64,000 bases of DNA from Zychaea mexicana (Eukaryota; Mucoromycota; Mucoromycetes; Mucorales; Lichtheimiaceae), in assembly GCF_025766255.1 (NCBI RefSeq), contig NW_026516843.1, positions 1-64,000 on the forward strand. Reading direction: 5' to 3'. Positions 34,852 through 45,744 of this stretch are shown one piece after another. How positions within the stretch are numbered: position 1 is the first letter of the stretch; every line of letters starts with the position of its first letter. The notes under the pieces are model-generated. The model ran no database searches, was not told the DNA's origin, and worked only from the letters and a program-made list of their open reading frames with translations. The translations under genes were made by a program, and so were the position numbers.

Positions 34852-35670
34852 ATGGTGTGGGGAATTCGACATTGTTACCCCTCCCCATTTGGTCGTCCGC
34901 TCAAAGTCGATTTTTCTCTTCACCCCATTCAGCAAACACCATCAAACCATTCGATTCTGACGTCTTTACAATAAAAATTCCAAACGAAAAATAACTTATG
35001 GTTATTATTTGCCCCTGTGTAGGGTATTGACCTTAAGCACCACCACGTGAAGAACACAAACCGTACCGCTCCCAAGTCGGAGAACGTGTACCAGGCTTTG
35101 TTGGTCAAGGTAAAAATTATATCTGGAATAAGTTGATAGATCGACAACGACGACGAACGTACAAAAAAAAAAAGATATTAACGAAAAGATTTGGGGATTA
35201 TCTGCCATTCTTAGCTCTACCGTTTCTTGGCTCGCCGTACTGATGCCAACTTTAACAAGGTTGTGTTGAAGCGTCTCTTTATGTCGCGCATCAACCGTCC
35301 TTCCGTCACCGTCTCGCGCTTGGTCAAGACTGCTCAGGAAGGCAAGACCACGGTCGTTGTCGGTTCTGTCACCGATGACTCGCGTCTTTTGGAAGTTCCT
35401 AAGCTTTCCGTTGCCGCTCTTCGTGTCACAAAGACCGCCAAGGCCAAAATCTTAAAGGCCGGTGGTGAGATCCTTACCTTGGATCAACTGGCTCTCCGTG
35501 CCCCCACGGGTTCCAACACTGTCTTGATCCGTGGTGCCAAGAACAGCCGTGAGTCCGTCAAGCACTTTGGCATGGGCCCTCACAAGAACAAGAAGCCCTT
35601 TGTCCGCTCCAAGGGCCGCAAGTTCGAGCGTGCTCGTGGTAAACGCCAGAGCCGTGGTTTCAAGGTCTAA
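34852..35670 (+). CDS. RPL18: 60S ribosomal protein eL18
   Basis: Exons 35023-35109 and 35215-35670 encode [24 protein letters not shown] and [20 protein letters not shown].. to ..[13 protein letters not shown], a nearly complete eL18 of the large ribosomal subunit. The initiator methionine must come from a tiny first exon: ATG 34852-34854 followed by an intron to 35022 fits phase and gives 181 residues. An intron right after the ATG is common in fungal ribosomal protein genes, but the donor (GTGTGG) is weak, so the first exon is the uncertain part. Codon use in exon 3 is clearly biased (AAG, GTC, CGT), as expected of a highly expressed gene. Confidence 0.93.
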
Positions 35671-35927
35671 GCCGTCTGTAATCTTTTATAATAAAGAGAA
35701 ACGGGAAAGAAAGGCCTGCTTTGCTTTGGATCGATCACCTAAAATAAGTTGGCAAAAGTGCCATCGTATAACAAAGTGGGGTTCTGTGTGATGATTATCT
35801 CAAGCCGGAAGGCTCTTGACTTGATGTCAGTTATTCTGGTTTATAAATGAAATGCTGCGTTTGGTATAGTGTTTATTTGCATTATCTATGAATCTACTAG
35901 GTGATATTTTTACTATACAAAAATGAA

Positions 35928-38900
35928 TTAATTGGCTTTTCCAGCGGCGATGGTTTCGAGTGCATTGGTTTGTGCATGAGCGGGCAGAAGCACGTCTTTG
36001 TCTATGTCAATGATATTAGGCTTATCAGTCAAGTTGATCCTAGCCACATTTACACCTATTTTTGTCATACCTTTATTGTTCTCAATGAGTCGATCCACCA
36101 AATCCGTAATAATGCCATTAGTGATATATTTCCGGGATACGCCAAATGGCAGCATAGGTTGAGCCAAAAGATGCTTGAGTTCTCCCTTTTTGTTTAGGAT
36201 CTTGATCTTGCTGCTCTTTTTGTTGGGTTTTGTATGCTCTTCTTCGTCAAATTCAACATCCATCTCTTCTGCCATCTTTCGCATCCAGTTTTCGTCGTGA
36301 GATGACTAAAGAGACATATCAGCTTAAAAGAACGAAATTATTACTTCTAGCAAGTATATATTACCTTTTGCTCTCGATGTTCGAGTTTATCAATTTCAGT
36401 CGCAAGTGCTACCCGCTTCTTCATTTCATTGAGAATGCCCACGTCCACTGGAAAGTCGGGATAGTGAGCACCTTTTTTAAGTGTCTTGTACAGTTTCGTG
36501 TAGAGCTTCAGCTCATCGGGAGCACAGAGTAGGAGCGATACACCCTCGTGGTTAGCACGGGCTGTACGACCACTTCGATGGACATAAATCTCACCCGATC
36601 TGGGAAGTTGATAATGGATGACATGGTCTACCAAAGGAATATCCAAACCACGAGCAGCCACATCGGAAGCCATCAACACAGCGTTCTTGTTTGCTTTGAA
36701 TCTAATCATTAGAGATTAGCAATCAGTAATAGAGTCATGACACGACGGGTTACACTTTTTGAAAATACGAAAAATTCATACCTATCCAGATTCTTCAAAC
36801 GTTGTTTCTGCTGCATTTGTGCATGGAGACCCAGGACTTCAACGTCAAGAAGCTTAAAGATAGGTATCAATCGACGCAGTGCGTCAATACTGTTAACAAA
36901 CACAATCGTACGGCCAGGATAACGTGTTACGAAATAGTAGACGTAAAGATCCTTTTCGTTCTTGAGACACTCAATCTTGGCTTCAACCAAACGAGAAGCG
37001 ACCACTCCTTCAGTTGTAATATCAACGATTGCCGGATCCTTGTCAATTAACTCCAGACGTTCCAACAAATCCTCTATATATACACATTTTCGAGTTAGTA
37101 AGACATGTCCGGACGTGTCTAAATTCTTGGGCAATCTTTTATATCTTACCCATGGATCCTGGTGCTTTCTTGCCCACCTTCTTCCTACTCTTAATGTTGT
37201 ATCGGATATCTTTGCCCAATGTAGCAGTGAACACGAATGTCTGATAGCTCTCAAGGTCTAAACAACAATTATCTTTGTTAGTATACGAGCTTTTACCCCA
37301 AAATAATAGACATGTATCTCTTTTACCTCTCTTAACAACGCGGGTCTTGCTACCCTCAGACTCTTCAGGCCAATCAGTAGTGTCCCTGTGAGTTTGATAA
37401 TAGTCAGCAACACTTATTTCCTACTTGCACTGAATCCTATATGCGGGCACTTACTGCTTCTTGTTTGATAGGATATCCAAGATATTTGTAAGCTCTTCGA
37501 AACGGCCCTTTTCAAGCATGCGATCGGCTTCATCCAAAACCAGATATTTGATGTGCTTCAGCATATCCATAAATGTTTCGCTCTACCAAAAAAAAAACGT
37601 ATGTAATCTTTAGCTATCTTGCTCCTTGTGATGAATATTGGATACTTTTTGTACAAATAAGCCTTAAATTTCAGTAATTACCCCGGAAAAGACCTCCCAT
37701 AATCGACCAGGAGTTGCCACAATGATATCTGGTTTGTTTTTGAGCATACGCTGCTGCTTTTGTATAGACATGCCACCGACAATAACAGCCACCTAAAAAA
37801 TTACCAAATCCCTTGATGGTCAGCCACTCTGAAAAAAGATGACACAGGTTTTATTATGAACTGTACCTTAATATCTGCAAACACGCCAACTTTTTCAATG
37901 TGCTCTTTGACTTGAATAGCTAGTTCTCTCGTAGGGGTCAAAATAAGGCCAGCCAGATCACCGCTTCGTTCTTGGGACTTGGCAACGTGTTGCACGATAG
38001 GAATACCAAATGCAAGTGTTTTACCGGAACCCTTGTTTCGTTAAAAATATATATCAGTAACGCCATCTGATTAACACAGCACAATAGCTACATTCATATA
38101 AACATACAGTTTCAGCAGCACCAATCACATTGCGGCCAGCTAATGCCAAGGGCAATGTCTCCTGCTGGATTGGAGTTGGGGCGGTGAACTTGTTGTACTT
38201 GAGAGCGTTCATAATAGGCTTGATCAATTTCAAAGACTTCCAAGCCGACACATCGACGCCTATAAATAATTTCCTATCAGTGAAATGATTTATACCGTAT
38301 GTCCCAAAACAGCTTCCACACATACTCTTATCGATATCTTCCACAGAAGGACGGTTGTTCTTTTTGCTTTCTTTTGCAGGTTGCTTCTCCTTGTCTTCGT
38401 CAGCCAACGATGCCTCGAGTTGCTCCATCTGTTTCTTCAGCTGCTCCAATTTCTTCATCTTCTTGTCTCGTGCTTTATCTTTCTTGGCCGGTTTCTCCTT
38501 TGGCTTTTCCTCCTCTTTTTCCTCCTCATCATTTCCGTCGACAGCAGCACCAACAGCCTGGTCGTCGTTTTCATTATCCTCCTCCATAGGTTGCTCATCA
38601 GACATTGGCTCATCGTCATCGTTGGCCTCTGTTCTATTCTTTTGATCCTCAGCAGCCAGCTTTTCGTCAAACGTATCGACATCGTAGAAATCCTTCATAT
38701 CCTCGACACCCAACGGCATCTCCGGTTGGGCACGCTTTCCTGTCTTTCTATCGGCTTTCTTGACACGCTGATCCAAAAAAAAAAATCCAGACGTCAAAAA
38801 AAAAACAAAAAAGTGCAATCACGATCTATATAGACCAAACCACTGTTCTTGCTTACCTTAAACTTGGCTACTTTGCCAGTGGTGTCGTCTCCTTCATACT

Positions 38901-39165
38901 CAACATGAACGTCGTCAATCTCTTCCAGGCATAAAAATCCACCCAGATCATCGGTCACCATGGACGAAGTGGGTACCTCACTCCAATCCCAAGAATCAAG
39001 GTTGTTCAAGTCTTCGTACTCGATCTCGGGCTCGACTTTACGTTTTTTCGAAGCAGCAACAGTGGCATTGTTGTTGTTGTTGCTGTCACTGTTGGACGAT
39101 CGTTGGCGTTTGTTTTTCGTATTCTTCTTTGCCGCGTTTGATCCAGTTGGTTTTTTTGGCGGCAT
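35928..39165 (-). CDS. MAK5: DEAD-box RNA helicase Mak5/DDX24
   Basis: ATP-dependent helicase needed for 60S subunit assembly in the nucleolus. The N-terminal third is charged ([23 protein letters not shown]). The Q-motif region is [26 protein letters not shown]. Then come motif I AAETGSGKT (split by an intron), PTRELA, TPGR, LDEADRM (DEAD box), FTATL (motif III), [20 protein letters not shown] and HRSGRTAR. The C-terminal extension ends ..[14 protein letters not shown]. About eleven exons; the first is 39165-38857. Motif III reads TAT, not the usual SAT, a conservative change in a residue that couples ATP hydrolysis to unwinding. Divergent from the inositol oxygenase gene with 725 bp between starts. 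Confidence 0.93.
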
Positions 39166-39890
39166 GGTCGGTTGTATTTAATGAAAAGGTTGTCAAAGCG
39201 AAAGAGAAAAATAATTTTTACCTTTTGCCTCTTTTGAATAGCTGGTTGAAACACAGACATGAAAGTTTGCTTGCATTGTACACACCACAAATTATACTAT
39301 CAAGTACAAAAAGAAATGATAGCAACTGCCGTTATGATGGCTTCAGTGTGCGTTCGAGATAGTCTCTTGCATTAATTGTATTATGCTATTGATGATATCA
39401 TGGGTCATGAATCTCGCTTCAACTGACAATACATTTCGCTGCAAGAACGCTATCATCCGCGCGTCTGCAGATAACAAAAAAAGTGTATCGGGAAAAGCAT
39501 TTATGAGCTATCAATGAACATCCTCGATATGTCACTACATATTTCAAATGAATCATAGATTGTCTGTGAGCATATGAAAGCTGTTGCAAGCTTCAAGTAT
39601 CAATTGTCATTCTGTTGATGGCAAACGTATCTCCCAAATGTGTAGCTAATTCCATGAAAGGAATAGCTTCCTGTAAAATATTCTGCGTAATAATCCCTAT
39701 TGGCTCGGTCGATCCAAACTTTGCGAGACTGGGAAAAAAAACAGGTACAGATACTTATGCGGGGTCCACCTACTATATGAAGGCTTTTTTCCTTTTGCGT
39801 TTTGACATTTCTTTCTCTCTCTCTCTCTCTTCATTATTGTTAAGCAAGCCAAAACATTTTTAGAATTTACATAACAGCTCGTCAAAGCTC
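39166..39890. other. Divergent promoter region between MAK5 and the inositol oxygenase gene
   Basis: About 0.7 kb between two start codons pointing away from each other, so it must hold both promoters. A CT run precedes the oxygenase start at 39815-39830. No gene seen. Confidence 0.55.
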
Positions 39891-40991
39891 ATGATACACA
39901 TGTACAAAGATTACGTTCGATCCAACGCAAAAAACGATACTATACAACAAGAAAATGCCATCCTACAAAAGGACGTTGACGACAGGACATCAATATTAGC
40001 GGCAAATTACAACAACAGTAACCGTGACCAAAGTGGGTACTCGCAGCTCAGGAACTATGAAAAGGCAATCATCAAAATGCCCGGAATCCCACAATTCTAC
40101 AAGGAAAACCACACACATCAAACATTGGAGCATGTTCTGGCCATGAAACAGAGATACGGTCGGTTGGATAACGCATGGATGGGTGTCTGGGAGGCGCTTG
40201 AACTAATGGATGGGCTCGTCGACAGTGCTGATCCAGACGTAAAAACCACTCAAGCGGTAAGTAATGTTACAGAAATAAGAAGGTTGAAAAGAAAGGCAGA
40301 AAATGGAGAATAAGTTAATTTGCCTTCCTAACCCTTCCCACCCCCCCTTCCAAAGGTACATGCGCTCCAGACAGCAGAAACAGTGAGAAGAGATGGGCAG
40401 CCGGACTGGTTTATCTTGACCGCACTGATTCATGATCTCGGTAAAATACTGTATTTTATGGGAGAGTCACAGTGGACCGTAAGTTTGGGTTTTTCTTCTG
40501 CATGCAAAACCTTATATTTTGTTCCCGCAAAAATTTAACTTTATGCATTCTACTAGGTGGTGGGCGATACTTTCCCAGTAGGATGTAGGTATGCCGAGAA
40601 AATTGTTTACCGAGAATTCTTTGCCAACAATCCAGACTTTTACGACTCGCTATACTCTTCTGCACATGGTATCTATACTCCACACTGCGGACTACGCAAT
40701 GTCCATCTAAGCTTCGGCCACGACGAGTACATGTACATGGTTTGCAAGAATTACTTGCCACCCGAAGCCCTGGCCATCATACGCTATCACTCGTTCTATT
40801 CGTGGCATACTGAAGGAGAGTATGCTTGGCTCATGGATGACCACGATGTTGAAATGTTAAAGTGGGTCAAACAATTCAACAAGTATGATCTTGGATCGAA
40901 CCTAGTAGAGGATCCACCGGACCTTGAGTCCCTTAAACCATTTTACACAGATTTAATAGCTAAATTTTTCCCTCCTAAAATACGCTGGTGA
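39891..40991 (+). CDS. MIOX: Myo-inositol oxygenase
   Basis: Exons 39891-40256, 40356-40478 and 40557-40991 give 307 residues. The enzyme uses a mixed-valent di-iron centre to cleave myo-inositol with O2 to D-glucuronate, the entry step of inositol catabolism. The HD-type metal-binding residues are visible: His in VHALQTAE, the HDLGK pair, [20 protein letters not shown] and RYHSFYSWH. The C-terminus ([12 protein letters not shown]) is the typical end, KYFPxxxxW. Both introns fall at phase 0 boundaries. There is no sign of a neighbouring glucuronate pathway gene, so this is not a cluster. Confidence 0.95.
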
Positions 40992-41494
40992 AGATGAAGA
41001 AGAATTCTCCCTTCTTTTCTTTTCACTTTTTCTTCTTGTCACAATTCTTGACTTGTAAACAATGGAAAGTAGGGTGAATTCGATAGTTTATGACTAGCAT
41101 GTTAAGATGTAAGAGGTCGGAAGATGTTCGGCTGGATCATCCAACCAACCTTTCCAACTGTTAAAATCATACTTAATAGGGTTCCCGAATTGAAGCTATA
41201 ACGTGTAAACATAGGAGGGTAGAGACACACTTGCAGCTTATTACGTATTGGATTTGATTGGACGACAACAGAAGAGCAAGGTAGCAACAATAGATACTAG
41301 AATCATCCGTGGCTCTCAGACCATGAAGCATAGGCCTGTTTGAAATTCTCACGTCAAAGCTTCAAACTATTAATGGACACAAAAACCCCGCACTATTTTC
41401 TGATGCCGACACTATTTAGACCTTGTTTTCTTGCTTACACACAAACCTTCTTGTTCATATATTCTTACAACAAGAACAACAACAACAACACATA
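40992..41494. other. Intergenic spacer upstream of HEM3
   Basis: About 0.5 kb between two plus-strand genes. It ends with a CAA-rich leader (41470-41490) just before the HEM3 ATG. No TATA box or gene is evident. Confidence 0.55.
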
Positions 41495-42703
41495 ATGGCC
41501 ACAGCAACCAAAGATTCCAAAGTGTTCGTCATTGGCACACGTCGATCACAGCTTGCTTTAGCACAAGCATACCTTGTACGAGACGCGTTGGCGAAAAAGT
41601 ACCCTGAGAACGAGTTCAAAATCGAAGCAATGGCAACAACGGGCGATCGCATTCTCGACGTGGCCCTGAGCAAAATTGGAGAAAAGTCTCTGTTTACCAA
41701 GGAACTCGAGTTGGCTTTGGACGACGGTCGTGTTGATTTTGTTGTACACTCCTTGAAGGATCTGCCTACCGTGTTGGAACCCGGCATGGAAATTGGCGCC
41801 ATTCTTGACCGTGAAACCCCCAATGACGCTCTTGTGTTGGCCGAGCGCACAGACAAGAGCTATACCCTCGATACCTTACCGAAAGGTTCTGTGATTGGTA
41901 CAAGCAGTCTTCGTCGTACAGCACAAATTAAGCGCAGACGCCCTGATCTGGAGATCAAGAGTGTTGTAAGTGTGTTTTGTTTTGTTTGCAGGTATTAAAA
42001 GCAGTATCATACTCAATGCCAATATTTCTTGATTTTTTTAAAACGGTACAATTAGCGTGGCAACATGTAAGTTTATTCTTTTGCATGTGTTTTGTGGAGG
42101 GTGGTCAAGAGTAAAAGAGAATACGGGGTGGCTATGGAACAAGATAAAGAGTTAGACTAACATGTGATGATGGGGATCTATAGCCATACTCGCATTTCAA
42201 AGTTGGATGACCCCGAAAACGGAGTCGACGCTTTGGTCTTGGCTGCGGCAGGTCTCATCCGTGTTGACTTGGGTGGCCGTATCAATCAATATCTGGATGA
42301 TGCCATGCTTTATGCTGTGTCGCAAGGTGCTTTGGCCATTGAATGCCGCGCCAATGACGCACGTGTCAAAGACTTGCTCAAGGCACTTGATCACCTCGAG
42401 ACACGTATTGTGTGCACTGCCGAGCGTGCCATGATGCGCGAACTGGAGGGTGGATGCAGTGTTCCTATTGGTGTCAAGACGACCTTTAAAGGTGATACGC
42501 TTACTCTTGATGGTCTGGTTGCCAGCTTGGATGGTAAGCAAGTCGCTGAATGCAAGGACCAAACAACTGTCGATTTAGCGGCTTCCATGGAAAGCAAAGA
42601 AGCTGTAGCAAAAGAGCTTGGTGTTCGCGTGGCTCAGAAGCTGCTTAGCAAAGGAGCTGATGTCATCTTGAAAGAAATTAGTGAAAGCAACAAGAAGCCC
42701 TAA
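41495..42703 (+). CDS. HEM3: Porphobilinogen deaminase (hydroxymethylbilane synthase)
   Basis: Exons 41495-41965, 42056-42066 (11 nt) and 42184-42703 encode 333 residues, the usual length. The enzyme joins four porphobilinogens into hydroxymethylbilane in haem synthesis in the cytosol. Visible are [12 protein letters not shown], the catalytic-Asp strand [22 protein letters not shown], and the cofactor-binding Cys in EGGCSVPIG. The 11-nt exon supplies RGN and two bases of the next codon, so the product reads [14 protein letters not shown], the family RGNxxTRLxKL motif; skipping it would break the frame. Start ATG 41495 lies in a CAA-rich leader. Confidence 0.95.
42056..42066 (+). other. 11-nt micro-exon of HEM3
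   Basis: The bases CGTGGCAACAT lie between acceptor ATTAG and donor GTAAGT. Inclusion restores the conserved RGNI..TR motif and the frame. Confidence 0.88.
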
Positions 42704-43480
42704 AAAAGATCAGATATAGTTTTTTTTTTTTTACCTTTTGTACATTTCTTCTCTCTCTTCCCTCCCCCCAAAAAACCCTTCTTTTTACCTGTAAAATACA
42801 GGGGAAACTGTCTTTCAAACAGCCACACATATCCCAAAGATCGATTGAGCTATCAAAAAGTTTTCAGTATTAAATAAACATGTTACTAGAGTCCTTTTTG
42901 CGTAATCCGAGCATTTCTTAGACTGTGTTCTATGAAGATCTAGGTATTTGATATACTGATATGTAGAGCATATTACTACGTCTACATTCAATGTCAATCA
43001 ATTGGATAAACTGAAACATATCGATAGCCATCGTCACTAGTACTTAACCATGATGACACTCGAGGTAATTTTCGAAGTTCCACAGACATCTCTAATTCCT
43101 TACAATATAGCAATGTGTTTAAAGTTTCTTGGATGCTTTATCGTGAATTATTTATTTGGTACTGTAAAAGAATAATTCTGAAGGGGATATATGCTCTGCG
43201 TAGTACATGTTTTTGTAATGCAATAGTTGGTTTGAAATATGGTTCTAATATACTAAATTATGTGTTTGCAACTTGTAGTATGACAATCCAAAAAGACAGC
43301 AACGTGTTTCTTTTTAAGAGAACCATCATGACTGTCGAAATTACAGGGTTATGTAAGAGTGTGGTATGATAAGTACAGCACCTGCTGTGTATGTGACTTT
43401 TTGTCTGATCGTTCAAGACTATTGTAATAAGGATAAGCAACGTTTAGCAAATCTTCTGGGAGAAGGATGGATAACTTACC
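42704..43480. other. Convergent spacer
   Basis: About 0.8 kb between HEM3 and the convergent gene at 43481. T-rich run at 42721 (likely 3' UTR), then AT-rich DNA; no gene seen. Confidence 0.55.
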
Positions 43481-44878
43481 CTAAAAGAAAGAAACAATCA
43501 CTTTGAGTGCCACCCAAAGCGCAAACTTTAAGAAATACCACCAATCATGCAGCCACTGATACCAGGTGTATTCAGACCGACTCATCTGTTGAGAAGCCGC
43601 CTCCCATGATGCGCACAACTGCACCTCCATTTCTTGTGATATATCCGTGGCTGCTTGTGCGAGCGTTGCCAAATCAACATCGACTCTCTTCATAGAAGAG
43701 TAAATGACCATGGGAACCGTCGTTACCATGACATCGGTGCCATTGACGCCGATGCGGTAATAAGAAGCAGCTCCATCCACGAGCGGACCCCCACTTCCAT
43801 CCACGAATACGGTCAAGGATGTCTCAAGCGTATCCATGACAGCATCACCGAAACTTTTGCCCGTCGCCACGATCCGTCCAATGCCATGCTCATATTGGCT
43901 GTGGGCTACATGCATGATTTGTTGGCGCAGCTCATCCAAACAAACAACCTGGGAACTCGTGTCGACGATAGGCGTCATGCCTGCATCATGAAACATCCTG
44001 TGGATTGTCTTGTCAAGCCGATGAAAGCTTCGCAAGGATCGCATTTGCGTTTCACTCATTTGACGACGCACGAGTCGTTTCAGTCGACGTCTTGATGTGC
44101 GCATCTTGTTGATCACTTTGGATTCGTCTTTCTCGTAGTGTGCCAGAATATGCGAGTGTGCATCCATGACCGATTGTTGGATCCCGCGCACGGTGTGCAG
44201 CCAGTGGACTTGATTCGCTTGGATCATGTGGCGTGTTTTGACAATCGCACTGCTGGCTAGTTTGCGAAAATCTTGTTGTAGTTGTGGTGCTCGTAGACCG
44301 TATTCCAGCGGTGCAGAGCAGACGATTTGGTTCCAGTTCATTTCGTACTTTTCGCCCAGTGTAACAACAGATTTTATGCCGTCGCCGTAGTATTTATTAT
44401 GACTAGTAGTAGTAGTAGTAGTAGTAGTCTCGTCGTTGGAATGTTGCTTCTGCTTTTGCTGCTGCTGCTGCTGTTGTTTTTGATGTAAATATCGATCAAG
44501 TACAGACCAGAAAATACACCACTCGAGTTCAGGTGCGAGATAAATGTCCATCATCACGTCTCGTAGCATGTCCACGGCATGATTTAAGCGTGAAACTGCC
44601 CAGAAATAGCCATCTTCCACCGCATCCTGCACACTATCCACGTGCTCGCTGATAAATTCTGTAGTACTGTCGAGCGCTTTGGTGGCAGTCGAAAAGACAC
44701 CTTCGTATATGTGACAGTAGTCCTCTTGCAGCCCTCGTTTTACCACTGGCAGTATAAGCGGTGTCACGCTTGGTGCGGTTGGCGATTCCAATGACGATCG
44801 TTTGAGCAATCGTATTTGAAACAGTCGTGCAATGACGACAATGGCACAAAGCACCAAGAAAAAGTTCCTGTAGCGCAT
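43481..44878 (-). CDS. Unrecognised 465-residue protein with hydrophobic segments at both ends
   Basis: A single long frame, unusual here because most genes are intron-rich. The start is followed by an uncleaved-looking signal anchor (NFFLVLCAIVVIARLF). The protein ends with a second hydrophobic segment (WWYFLKFALWVALKVIVSFF) at the very C-terminus, like a tail anchor. Between them is a mainly helical, charged region, with a Gln-rich run and a Thr run at about residues 135-160 and an arginine-rich patch (RTSRRRLKRLVRRQ) near 265. An NGTD sequon lies near 382, but topology is unknown. No catalytic motif is apparent and I do not recognise the family. Candidate for a membrane protein of the ER or nuclear envelope; this is inference only. 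Confidence 0.75.
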   Translation of the reverse strand: MRYRNFFLVLCAIVVIARLFQIRLLKRSSLESPTAPSVTPLILPVVKRGLQEDYCHIYEGVFSTATKALDSTTEFISEHVDSVQDAVEDGYFWAVSRLNHAVDMLRDVMMDIYLAPELEWCIFWSVLDRYLHQKQQQQQQQKQKQHSNDETTTTTTTTSHNKYYGDGIKSVVTLGEKYEMNWNQIVCSAPLEYGLRAPQLQQDFRKLASSAIVKTRHMIQANQVHWLHTVRGIQQSVMDAHSHILAHYEKDESKVINKMRTSRRRLKRLVRRQMSETQMRSLRSFHRLDKTIHRMFHDAGMTPIVDTSSQVVCLDELRQQIMHVAHSQYEHGIGRIVATGKSFGDAVMDTLETSLTVFVDGSGGPLVDGAASYYRIGVNGTDVMVTTVPMVIYSSMKRVDVDLATLAQAATDISQEMEVQLCASWEAASQQMSRSEYTWYQWLHDWWYFLKFALWVALKVIVSFF

Positions 44879-45744
44879 GACAGCACACCGACAATCTTTT
44901 TTTTAATGGGAGAGGAAATTGAGCAGGGGGAGGATCAGTCCAAGATTGTGTGTCGACGAGAATCAGTTTACTGGAAATAATGTTTTATTAGCGCACCTGT
45001 ATTAGACCGTACAGCTTTTTTAATGTGTGTGTGTATGTGTGCTGCGTAAGGGAAAAGGGGGTCAACCACTGGTTAGCCGACGAAAAGAAAAGCTTTGTAG
45101 GAAAAGTAAAATAGGTATACCAAGGATTCCACAACATAAGCGTTTGACGTGCCTGACTCTGTAAAAAGTTCAGCTGACAACTTTACATAGTCATCAGGGC
45201 ATTTTTCCCCTGTTTGTAACACATGTATGAATCACACGGCATGAAATGGTTTCAAGACATAAATGTCCCTTTGCCCTCGCCGTTCCTCACATCATGTCGT
45301 TCAACTCTACTACTTTATCTGCTATTGGATGTATACATGCATGGACTGACCTTGATATGAAGCGATTGTCAGTATGTAATGCGGTAACTGTCATGCAACG
45401 TCGGAGTGGACCAGGTTTTTATATGATAAGCAACTTGGTTCCCAGCAGCAACATGATCCACAAGAGACTACCAGGACTTCATTTTTTAAGTATGTTTTTT
45501 TGGCCCATTCTATCAATTAGTTTGCATGAATCAGAAAGCCAAGCACAAAGAGAACCTCTCAGAGTCCGAGTACTTTGCAATCAATCAAGTATTCCCCCCT
45601 TTTACCTTGATCAAGAGGATATTGACGATGATGTAGTAGTAGTAGTAGTAGTAGTAGTAATGTTTATATTATTTACAGAGTGGCTCATTCTACCGAACGT
45701 ATTATTATATGCATGGAAGCTATTGTACATTTTCTTATTTTCTG
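44879..45744. other. Spacer between the 465-residue gene and TFB2
   Basis: About 0.9 kb, with a (GT)n run at 45025-45040 and a TAG/GTA repeat at 45633-45660. An open stretch at 45246-45755 on plus is low-complexity in part and overlaps the TFB2 end; not taken as a gene. Confidence 0.5.

Noticed and set aside
34998..35022. ATG at 34998 as the eL18 start codon
   Set aside because: It would need a 22-nt intron to join the next exon, too short to be spliced; ATG 34852 with a 168-nt intron fits better.
38285..38833. 182-codon plus-strand hydrophobic frame resembling a membrane protein
   Set aside because: Antisense shadow of the acidic/lysine-rich N-terminal region of MAK5.
39891..42703. Metabolic gene cluster of inositol oxygenase and HEM3
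   Set aside because: The two enzymes act in unrelated pathways and no further pathway gene is nearby; simple adjacency.
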